Positions 1 to 9,800 of a DNA stretch of 64,000 nt are shown here, piece by piece (positions within the stretch are counted from its first letter, which is position 1; each line of letters opens with the position of its first letter). The notes under the pieces were generated by a model. The model was not told the DNA's origin. It was given only the letters and a program-made list of their open reading frames with translations, and searched no databases. This DNA is from Luscinia megarhynchos (lineage: Eukaryota; Chordata; Aves; Passeriformes; Turdidae), in NCBI GenBank assembly GCA_034336665.1, contig JAPFBE010000013.1:16905056-16969055 (forward strand), written 5' to 3'. The translations under genes and the position numbers were made by a program.

Positions 1-2089
1 AACATTTACACAGTCTTATATTGAATTTTGACTTGCCCTTGACAGTGGTGGGCAGAGTTAAAGGAGGGTAGTTCACATTTCTCTGAGCTGCTGTGTATGG
101 CTGCTGTAGATGCAGTAAGATGGTGCTGCTCTGGTTTAGAGAGGTTTCCCTTGCAATTAAAAACTTAATTTTTAGAGTCTGAAAAATTAATGTTGTCAGA
201 AACTGATGTCCCTCTAGGGGTGAGTGCACTAGAACTGAGTTGACAGTGATGTCTAATTTCCAGGAGAGAGAAGTAACCCTGCAATAATTTTAGTGCTCCG
301 CACTGCTCTAGAGAACTAAGAACTGGAGACACAAGGTCAAATAAAAAGAGTCAAATATTGAACAGAGGAATAAAAAAGGAAGGGGTTTCTTTGAGCAGAA
401 CTACAGGAAACCTTGGAAGCCTTCCCTTTATACTGAAATAATGCTCATAGCTTTTGAAGTTCAAACAATGTCAAGAATCAAGCCTGAACTCTGATATCAA
501 CTGTGGGACACAATGAGTAAAAAGAATGTCCATTACTCCAGGTTTTTCTATAATTTCTGCTCATTTTTCATCAGCTGATCTTTTTGTGACCTTTTTTCTT
601 GATGGCAATTACCAGGTGAAACCCTTGGGACTGCCAGCATAAGCCACAAAACTAGTACCTGCCTGTCTGATGCCACTCATTCAACTGATGGAGGCACTGA
701 GGGCTAGGACCATATACTTTGCAAAGCATTCACTAAGGAATAAAAGGTGAGACTGAGAAGAGTCAGGGCTTCTGCACTTAAAGAGTGGGCACATGAGAGC
801 ACAAAGTGCTAGCATCAGTCTAGAATACATGGTCTAGCAGAGGGAAAAGACTAAAAGAAAGAAAGTGGCACAATTTAGTTGAATACAGCAGTGGGAAGAA
901 GATGCCACAGTTAGCCTTCACATATGTAAAAAGCTACCACAAGTGGGACTAAGACAATATATAATGGGTTTAAACTAGAGCAAAGGGAGGTTAATAAAGA
1001 AAATGAGAGCATTGGAAAGAAAACAGTAGAGACACACTTGAATGACTTTCTTGGGAAAACTGAGGACTCGGTGTAAAAGCTGTTTATAAACAAGTTATGC
1101 CAACATCTGTTAGAAGTTTGATCCTGGTGAGTCTGTGAGAAGGCCAGATGACTGCTTTTAGATCTTGTTTATTGCCCTTTATTGTTTCCTTTATTGCCCT
1201 TGGACATGATATTCCTTTGCTAGATTACCCACTACACATTCCTTGAAATCTTGGCTAAGTTAGCTAAAGCAACATATGTGGAACCTGCCATTACCTTTTG
1301 GTCACACATTTTTCTGCTGAGGAGAGCTGATTGCATCCCCTGCCTCTTTTAGTGCTACCAGAAAATGGGGAGCATAGAAAGATATCTGAGGAGAGGCTCA
1401 GGTGGCTAAATGAGAGTGTTTAGTCCCAGTTTTACACTGGGGATCTGTTTCTAGAGCACCCTGCCTTGAGCTGCCACTCCAGGAGGGCACAGGTGGTATC
1501 TGTGTGCCCTGCATCAGTGCTCAGACATTTCAGGGCACCCTATGCCTCAGCATGGGAATTCTACACTTAGCTTTTTGGTAGCTACAAATTATAGTTAAGA
1601 AATCTATTTCTCTAGAGCAACAACTACTGTCCTACACATGGTTCTGACATTATGGATGGTGAGACAGCCCTGATTCACCACACTTCACAATAATGTGCAG
1701 AGCAGGCAAAAAGTAATACCTGGTCAGGTAAAAAGATGGAACAGGCTGAATGCTTCTCTGTGTAGGTGCAAAATAAAACCCCATAGGAAGCCAGATCTAA
1801 ACATTTTTGCTATTCATGTTCCCTCCTCTGGGCAGGACATTCCTTTGTTTGCACATATTAGCTACTGATCTGATAAATAATCCCGCTGAAATCAGTACAA
1901 TTATTACAATTAATTCAATTGGCATCCTAATTACTGTGACTGAGTTAGACACACTCACTTTGAGTAAGTGCAGGACAGAGTTTTTCTCTGCCTTTGCACA
2001 GGTGCTCTGTCAGGGGGATTTTGCAGGGCTGGTGCTCGCAGGTTTTCTCATTTTATATCAGAGTGAAATGTGATGCTTCCATCTTCTGT

Positions 2090-2490
2090 GTCTTCATGAT
2101 GTTATTCTTGGAAACATCCTAAATTAGCTATTAATTTGCTTTATCTATTTTTGATTTGAGGCTCTATTTGTCTAAATACTCCAAATAGAATGAGTCACGA
2201 GTGCCTGAGTTTAATGCTTTCCATTATATGAGCTGCAGATCTATGTAATTATTTAGTTATACAAGAAAAAGAAATATTCTGCACTGTGTGTAGTGATGCA
2301 AAGCCATTGAAGCATTTTTGGTATTGCCTTCAATGGGAGCATGATTAAAATTCTTATAAGTGTTCATTAAAACCTCAAAATACCTGTTGAAGCCTGTGAT
2401 AATTAGTTCAATTAAAATGGCATTCTGAAAACCAACTGCAGTAATGACAGCCTGGCACTCGGTGATTTTGTGTAGCAGTATCTCCAAACT
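2090..2490. promoter_or_regulatory. Candidate conserved non-coding element (TAAT-rich)
   Basis: About 400 bp contain many TAAT/ATTA homeodomain-type cores, have no simple repeats and sit in a gene-free region. That texture is typical of vertebrate conserved enhancers, but texture alone is weak evidence. No conservation could be measured here, and ordinary AT-rich DNA is the main alternative. Confidence 0.2.
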
Positions 2491-2689
2491 TTACTCAATT
2501 GGTATGCTGAAAGCAGAGGCTGCAGTCCTCCCTTCCTTAGGGATAGTTGTGAATATAAGCTAATGAGCAATCCCCAGCACTAGCAGGCTTCACAGCCCCA
2601 GTAAATACACTGAGATAGATTTGTGGGATGGATTTGTGAGCACTAGCAGGTAGAGCTGGGGGACCTGTGCCAGCCACCTCCTTTTCTCA

Positions 2690-2694
2690 CCCAT
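2690..2694. repeat. Target-site duplication, left copy
   Basis: CCCAT lies immediately before the TG of the LTR and is repeated exactly at 3379-3383, immediately after the terminal CA. It records the original integration. Confidence 0.85.
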
Positions 2695-2746
2695 TGTGTT
2701 GGATTAATGTGGCCAGAAATGTGTATTTTACCACCATCTGTTGAAG

Positions 2747-2886
2747 CCAGGTGGGGCAGTGATCCTTATCTCCGTGGCACATATTATCTGCTAATGGGCC
2801 ATCTTTAAAAACAGGTGGGGCAATAATCTTTATTTTTCCCACAACCCATCCTCCCTCCAGGAAGATATCATCTGCTAATGGGCCAT
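2747..2886 (+). repeat. Imperfect internal duplication in the LTR U3 region
   Basis: Two motifs occur twice in the same order. AGGTGGGGCA begins at 2749 and 2813, in both cases followed by a similar AT-rich stretch. ATCTGCTAATGGGCCAT ends at 2802 and 2886. The spacing differs (64 and 84 bp), so the second copy has gained or the first lost sequence between the motifs. Duplicated U3 blocks in retroviral LTRs commonly carry enhancer sites. That role is inferred here. Confidence 0.75.
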
Positions 2887-2973
2887 TGAGTCCCACTGCA
2901 TGACTGATAAAATTACATCATCCCACTGGGAGATGCTCCAGCCAGGGGGAGGAGCCAAGCCTTTCCCACCTAG

Positions 2974-2980
2974 ATAAAAA
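2974..2980 (+). promoter_or_regulatory. TATA-like box of the solo LTR
   Basis: ATAAAAA lies about 20 bp downstream of a G-rich stretch, in the position expected for the LTR core promoter near the U3/R boundary. Activity today is unknown. Confidence 0.5.
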
Positions 2981-3378
2981 CTGAGATTTTGGACAGCAAG
3001 TTATCCGTCTTTCCACTGGATTCCAGAGGAACACCAGAACTTTCCACATCATTCCTGGACCTTCAGACGAAAACTGCACCTTCTACAGGAGCACTGCTCC
3101 AGCTGAACCACATCTGTCACTGCAGGAGGATTGTAGCCACAATTTAGTGGGATTGCTACCAACACCCTGACTGACAGGGTGTCAGGTTGTATTCTGACTC
3201 TGTCAGTGTTTTTGGGATTGTTCTTTGTTACGCTGTTTTTCTATTTTAATTTTCCTGGCCTGAGAGCCCCTTAATTTCAAAATTATAATAGTAATTTGGA
3301 GGGAGGGGGTTTACATTCTCCATTTCAAAAAGAAGCTTCTGCCTTTATTGGCAGACACCTGTCCTTCAAACCAGGACA

Positions 3379-3383
3379 CCCAT
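3379..3383. repeat. Target-site duplication, right copy
   Basis: CCCAT directly follows the terminal CA of the solo LTR and is identical to 2690-2694. Confidence 0.85.
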
Positions 3384-6300
3384 CAGCCTCCCAGACTCCA
3401 AAGGGAGCTGGTGACCTGCACAGGAAGCAGCTCCCACACGCCCAGGCTTTGGAGGGAGTGCTGCTGCCAAACCCCAGCAGTGACTGCACTGTGTCGATGC
3501 CCAGTTTAGCCCCTGCCACTTATTAAAAAAACAAAACCAACTTGCCCAGCTCATGAAGAGGGACTTGCTTAAGGCAGAAAGCATTATTCCACCAGATTTC
3601 CCTGGCATTTCTGGCTCAGTGAACACTGAAGTGGTGTTGCTGCAGGAGGAATCTCTGAAGGTATCTGATTGCTGTGAGCTGGGGATGCAGCAGAGTAGGA
3701 ATTTATCATCTTTGCTGCTGCTTTCAGAAAGGAGTGGGCTGAACAGACCCAGAGCACAGATTTTCAGCTGCCAAAGGCCAGGATTAACAGCAGCTAGGCT
3801 TTGCCTTTACAGGATGGCTCTGTGCAATCCAGCCCTCCTCACTCCCTAAAAAAGGATTTTTCCAGTAATAAAGCAACTGTCAATAGAAGCCGTTGTTCTC
3901 TCATTTGTTCCAATGGATGTGATACATTTTTCTTATTTTACTGTGCTTTTACTGTACTCTCCTGATTATCAACTTTAATGGACTGGTGACTAGCTTTGGA
4001 AAAATCCAATCTGGTTTTGGTGAAGCTTTTGCCCTAAAAAGAATTTTCAAGCCTGATGTGAAATCCGTGCAAAACTGAAACATCTTGTGTTTGAATCAGG
4101 GAAACTCATTTAAGTCTGCCAAGTTTTGCTGTGCAAAATTGGATTATTCCATACCTAATGTGCAGACAAAATTCACAGTTGGAACACACAGAAGCATAGC
4201 CAAAGCATGCAATAAAAAGAGTTGTGAGTCTTCTGTATGCTAAAATGAAACAATATTTTGGATGCTCTAGTCTAACATTGGAGCATTTAGTAATCATTGC
4301 ACATAGTGGTCTGTTATACTCCAATGTGGTTTATTTTCAAGGCACATAATTTAGGGTTTTTTTCTATTTTTAGCATAGGAGCTCGTTACAAGACCTATAA
4401 ATATTCTGTGTTTCTGGTTCATATTTCAGTCACTTTTCTTCTGGCTTCTATAAAACTGTGCTTCTCAAAGATCTCTAAAAAACAGAGTTTTCATTAGCTG
4501 ATGCTCTTAGTGTTTGAAAGGGTTAAGAATTCATTTGTTTCTTAGCTAAGCTGTCTCTTTTTCAGCTTGCTGCCAAAGCAAAAAGGAAGTTCAAGTTTAA
4601 AGATATGCAATCTAGGAAAGAATGGGTATTAAAAATTAATTGAAAATACACACCTTTTGTCACTTCCAACTTACAAAAATGAGAATAATTTTGCATACTG
4701 GGACCAGAAAGATCAATCTCTTCCTAATGGGACCAAAAAATATCTGAGGACAAACAAAACCAGTGGGACAAGTGTAAAAATTGTTGGGTGGTGGAGAAGT
4801 AAGGTGCAGCCAGTTACAAGGACTTCTCTGACAATGTGCTGTCCCTTAGATGATTGTGATGCTGAGAGGAAAGACGAAAATAAGCCCAGGAAAGGTAAAG
4901 GTGGAATAAAGACTAGAAGGCTGAATGTGAAGAACATGCATCAGATTGCAAGTACACATAAACTGTAATAAGTCCAAAGGTGGGCAGCTTTAAGGGAAAC
5001 GGTTCTATCATTTTTTATTTCCTTTCTGTAAAGTCTTATTTGCTGAAAGTTCTTTAGGAAGAGTAGCAGTAATATCAGTCCATTAGTAACTCCTAAACAC
5101 TGAAATATTTCTTTGCTGCAGTGTTTGTAAATGATGGAGAAACTGTTCAGTACTCCATGTGTGTAAGAGGTTTCCTAACACCAAACTCTTGAGTTCAAGG
5201 AATGAAATGAACTTCCTTATCATGTTTGACACATTGTTTTTAATTTAATTTTTGTATTTTTTTCCTTCTAATCTTGATATAGTTCTGATATATTCTGGGT
5301 TCTGCAAGACCAAAATACAGATCTCTCTCTTTTTAAGATGGTCTGCATTTTTCAACACCATCACCTCAGTGCTTTCAACTTCAAAATAAAAATCAGAGCT
5401 GATACTTCTCACAGTGCCTTATTAGGAGACTTATTGTCCTTGTTTCTGGTCTCTGGTAACCTGCTGCTGATTGTAAATCACAGCTAGTTTCTTTTGGTCT
5501 TCCAGAGGAACCTGCAGGTGTTATCTCTCTTCAGGTTCACTGCTCACTTCCCCTTTGCTTGCTTCTTTCTGATCATCCACATTAAAATTCAAAACATGCA
5601 CAGGGCAAAGTCATGGAGCTTTAATCTTGGTGGGAAGTTAGTCCTGGATCCATCACAAGTGACACTTGAGGTAATTTGACATTGAAAAAAGAGTTATCCT
5701 AGGCCCCAATTCTCATAGCACTGCTGAAGCTGAGCAGTAAATAATGAACTGTACCATCTAATTGAATCAGGCATTAGTGCTTCAGGAGCACTTCTTGAGC
5801 ATAAGCATATGAACCCATCAGCGAACAGTGACGAACAGCCCAGAATTGAGTTTCAAGCTGGACAGCATTGATGTTTTAGCTGGGCTCCTCAGGAAACACT
5901 TGGCCTTCTTGAAGATCTTGCTTGACCTAGACAGTGCTCAAACTTCTCCTAATTACTTCAGCTTACAGCTACTTAATATGGTTAATTACTAATCAACTAG
6001 ACACCTCCTGGATGCTGCTCCCTGTGACTTAAAAATAAATTAAATAAAGAAGGCATAATTCAATAACTGCTAAATAATCTTTTATAATGTTACTACAACA
6101 GTTTCTTTGTAAGTTGCTAATCACAATTATGCAAATGTTAATTAAGGTTATTACTGCTCAGTTTCTATTGACTGGGGGAAAACTAATTCCTAGGCAGAAC
6201 CAGCTGTATCATGTTGCCTTAAAAAAATTTTAAGTCTCTACACTTATGGAAATAAGAAACCAAGACCCTTGTGGTACATTATAGTCATTGTACAGAGGAC

Positions 6301-7855
6301 ATATATTTTCTGGAGAACTGTCCTTCCCTATCATTTCCCTGCCCTATTTATATCCTCTCATTTCACTTCCTAGTAAGGAGTAGGATGTTTCCAAATAACA
6401 ACAATGCAGTAACGGGGTAGGGGGGATGAAAAGAGAGGAGATGAGAGTTTCCATTTGGGCTGAGCAGTAGGTGTTAGACAGGTGTTCAACCCTGCTTTAG
6501 CAGCTTCCCTTCTTCAGGAGCCAGGCAGGTTGTAACAAGCTGAATACCACATGCCCCTTTCATATTTCTGAGGGTGCTTCTCAAATCATTCCCTTACACT
6601 GAACTGTTCCTCATTTTTGCTAGGTTTGATGGCCCTTTTTAAATGCTGAAAAAAGTGTAAAAGGGTTGTGCACAGTAAGGAGCTTTGAAACCCAATAAGA
6701 TCACCAAAAATATGGAGAGGCTAATACATCACACAGTGTGCAGTATCCACAGGTCAGAAAAAAAAAGAACAAAAATGCTGATGCTTTGCAAATAGTGGCA
6801 TGGAAATATTTGTAGGAGCAATAAAGAAAAAAGGTGGAGTAATGCAAGTAGAAGAAGAAAGGTACAAAAATGTCATTTAATTCCTTTCCTCAGTGGCACA
6901 CACTGTCATTTCATTGGAGACCTCTGACTGCTCGAGTCGCCCAGCAAGTGGATAAAAAACGTCTTAAAATTTCAGCAGCAGGTTGAGGAGGCTAATATGA
7001 ACTGTTAAGGTCCTGGAAAGTGCATGGCCATGCTCACTTACAAGCACAAGCCATTTGTCAGCATTACTGGGAGGTAAGCAGAAGCATCAAGCAAAGCCTA
7101 CAATTAAGCCAGAGTGAAATGCTGCAGCACGTGGCCCTCCTGAGAGAGACATTTCAGAGCCAGCAGGGGCAGGCACATCTAGTGCCCTTTGCTGTGTGCT
7201 TCCTGGCATCACCCAGCTCCTCTTGTGCTGCTGCAGAGGTTTTTCCTGGGACACCCTCCTGCTTTGCAGCAGGGCACGTGTCAGCCCCAGCACAGGCACT
7301 GGAATCCCCAACTGTGCACAGGGCAGGTGCTGCCCAGACTGAGCTGAACACGGGTGGGCTGAACTTAGGCCTTCAATTGAAGCCTCTGGGTGTGCTGCTG
7401 GGACAGTCATGCCAAAGAACAGGCAGCCAGTGATGGAGGTTCAGCAGAACAACAGCTTGCTGTCAGGGATGATGCCAGATGCCTTGAGGACTATGAGGAG
7501 TCAGACTGAGCCACAGGGCAGGTTCAGACACAAAAAAAGAGTGGTGTGATGGGGTGAGGTTTTCTCCTCTTTAAACCTATATTTGCCAGCTGAGTAAATA
7601 CTCATCACTCAAGTGAGATCTTGTTTACCTGCCCAGGCAGAGCTCATTGCAATTCCCATGTGTCACAGCAAAGGTCTCACTTGTCTGGCATTGGGAAATG
7701 AGAGGCAGAGATAGGACAGGTAACCTGTGCTTCTCCCAGCCATGTGTTTCTGGACACACCTGACAACAACTGCTCCCTTCAGAGGGTTAGACTGAAGCTG
7801 CTGAAAGTGGGAACCAAATCCTGTCTGTATGCCACTCACAGTGACAGAGGCAAGC
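3384..7855. other. Unique non-coding DNA, no gene seen
   Basis: The first 450 bp after the LTR are GC-richer and contain overlapping frames on both strands that look like chance. The frame near 4657-4968 starts at a TTG and resembles nothing I know. The stretch 5960-6200 is TAAT-rich. From 7020 to 7540 the DNA is again GC-richer with many CAGC/CTGC words, but it is not a CpG island. I see no recognisable exon, RNA gene or interspersed repeat. Confidence 0.6.
5960..6200. promoter_or_regulatory. Candidate conserved non-coding element (TAAT-rich)
   Basis: A dense run of TTAATTA, AATTA and ATGCAAAT-like words (octamer-like ATGCAAAT at about 6130) lies between ordinary sequence. This resembles homeodomain and POU-factor binding clusters. 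It is a low-confidence call from texture only. Confidence 0.2.
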
Positions 7856-8075
7856 CCTTCCTTCCTTCCTTCCTTCCTTCCTTCCTTCCTTCCTTCCTTC
7901 CTTCCTTCCTTCCTTCCTTCCTTCCTTCCTTCCTTCCTTCCTTCCTTCCTTCCTTCCTTCCTTCCTTCCCTTCCTTCCTTCCTTCCTTCCTTCCTTCCTT
8001 CCTTCCTTCCTTCCTTCCTTCCTTCCTTCCTTCCTTCCTTCCTTCCTTCCTTCCTTCCTTCCTTCCTTCCTTCCT
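7856..8075 (+). repeat. (CCTT)n microsatellite, about 220 bp
   Basis: This is a nearly perfect CCTT/TTCC tetranucleotide array of about 55 units with a single extra C at 7968-7970. That extra base splits it into two pure blocks and shifts the phase. The strand is pure pyrimidine with purine opposite. The long open frames on both strands (Phe-Leu-Pro-Ser and Glu-Gly-Arg-Lys repeats) are by-products of a 4-bp repeat without stop codons, not genes. Confidence 0.98.
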
Positions 8076-9579
8076 CCCCCACTTCTCACTTACCCATTTC
8101 TGGTTTAGCCATAAATGTCTCAGTGAAAGAGCAGAAGCATAGGCAGAGTTTCACAGCAAGGTCAGAGCATTTTTGTGGTAATGCAGAAAATAACCAAGCC
8201 TTACTCCATCTACTGAAAAATACCAAATAAAGAGGTAGAAACAGATTCATGGCCTCTGTCTTGCAGTAGTGATTCAGTCCCTTAATCAAGGGCTGTGGCC
8301 AGAGCTGCAAACTGTCCTAATTTAAATCAGGTCTGTTACCATTGTCCTTTAGAGGAGACTGCCCTGCCCAGGGACAAATGTAGTCCTTTTCTCTGAGCTC
8401 CAGACTTCTTCCTTCTTGGCTTAGCTTTGGATCTTATGTACATGGGCTCACATCTTTAATAAATATGTTTAATTTAACCTCAACTCAGTCAAGCCCCTAA
8501 GTTTTGGGGTGTCTGTAGATTCCCTGTTAGCTACTGACTGTATTTTAAAAGCATGTGGAAAGTATCAAAATCTATTGATCCCTTAGGACATTCAATTTGC
8601 CTCGTTTGTCAAAAACAAAATGCACATACAAACACACCTCTTCAGGTGAAGAATATCAAGGAGAGTTGCAAGCCAAGGAAGCTCCTGTTTCTACTGAGAA
8701 AATGCTGTAATTTCTTTTGAAGAGCCTGGTGATATGAAATAATGAACCACTAAGCTTTGCACTAAATTGACTATCCATTTTTGTCTTGCTGGTTAATGTT
8801 GCATTCTGTGATTATCTAGTTTCATCCTCTCATTTTGGCCAAAGCAGAATAATTTTAGCACAAACCATAGCATCTCCATTCCTCAAAGGCTAGAGAGTTT
8901 AATTGTGGCTGGTCAGTGGCAAGCACTTAATTCTGAGAAGGGGAAGACCAGCTTCATGTGTGCTGCATCAGTGTTCTTCTCCAACACTTTAGCTGCAGTT
9001 CTAATTTCCCACTCAATCCATTCACAGAAAGAGCTCTTATTCCTGCCTCCTGACCTTTTGGGTCATTCTTCTCCCCTTAACCCCGCAGTTTACACTAGCT
9101 ACAAGTGAGAAAGTGCCTTAGTCAGAGGCAATGAAGCCGTTGTAGGGGGCAGAAAGCAGCCCAGTCCATCTCCCTGAAGGAGTGAAACAGCACTCAGTGT
9201 GTTAGAGGGACAGCTCTGGCACCAGGCTGAGGGAGCACAGCACTCTCCTGCAAACCCACCCCAATGAACTCAGCTCTGAGTTGCAGTGACCATGACAGAA
9301 GTACAGGGACAGTTCTTTGGTTTGCTCAACATTCAGAAGATCAAAAAGCTCCTATTTTACCACTTTATGACTGTAGTTACTTCAGCCCAACAGCGTTGAG
9401 ACGCCTGCCTCGGAAAAGGAAGGAAAAGGTTTCTATTCAACATTTTAGGACTGGCATGTAGCTTTTTTTCTCTTGTGTAAGCAAAGAGAATCTGGCACCA
9501 TTCCAAGATGATGCTTTCCAGGGACTAATATAAGTTAACAACCCGGGTAGAAAACCCTCATTATTATATTTTAGATTAG

Positions 9580-9800
9580 TGGCATGACATGGGCTACCTA
9601 GCAACTTTCCAATCTTGGCCTGAATAATAACTGTTAAATTTCCAGAGCATGTTTAACATAAGTAATCAATTAATGAATAACATAAAAGTTCTATATTTTG
9701 AGAATAACCTTTTATAACCTATCATTTACTAAAATTAATAGCAAACAATTCATTGTGCTGGGATCCAAAGTGATGTAACCTAATCAGTCCTCTTGATTGC
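9580..9800. promoter_or_regulatory. Candidate conserved non-coding element (TAAT-rich)
   Basis: A run of AATAATAAC, TAATCAATTAATGAATAAC and similar words has no tandem structure and is followed by a TGATGTAA half-site-like word. It is called from sequence texture only and may simply be AT-rich DNA. Confidence 0.2.

Larger units (their letters stand above)
1..2694. other. Unique non-coding DNA, no gene seen
   Basis: This stretch is AT-rich single-copy-looking DNA. Frames are short and broken on both strands, and none resembles a known protein. Nothing I recognise as an interspersed repeat occurs before the LTR that begins at 2695. The stretch 2090-2490 is unusually rich in TAAT/ATTA cores and is described separately as a candidate conserved element. 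Confidence 0.6.
2695..3378 (+). mobile_element. Solo LTR of an avian endogenous retrovirus (ERVL-like)
   Basis: A 684-bp element starts with TGTGTTGG and ends with CCAGGACA, so it has the canonical TG...CA ends. It is flanked on both sides by the same 5 bp, CCCAT (2690-2694 and 3379-3383), the expected target-site duplication. The sequence matches my memory of a common songbird LTR type. Features that fit a promoter are a G-rich GGGGGAGGAGCC stretch at 2945-2956 and a TATA-like ATAAAAA at 2974-2980. The upstream part (U3) contains an imperfect internal duplication. No gag, pol or env sequence lies on either side, so this is the product of recombination between two LTRs of an old provirus. The ERVL assignment rests on the 5-bp duplication and recall, not on a database search. 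Confidence 0.9.

Noticed and set aside
4657..4968. 103-codon Lys-rich frame
   Set aside because: It starts at TTG, matches no family and has an antisense frame of 74 codons.
7020..7433. 137-codon frame in a GC-richer patch
   Set aside because: Frames of similar length run on the opposite strand, the composition is CAGC/CTGC-driven and there is no known similarity.
7663..8230. Open frames of 100-139 codons on both strands coding for repeated FLPS or EGRK
   Set aside because: They are by-products of the CCTT microsatellite, which has no stop codon in any frame.
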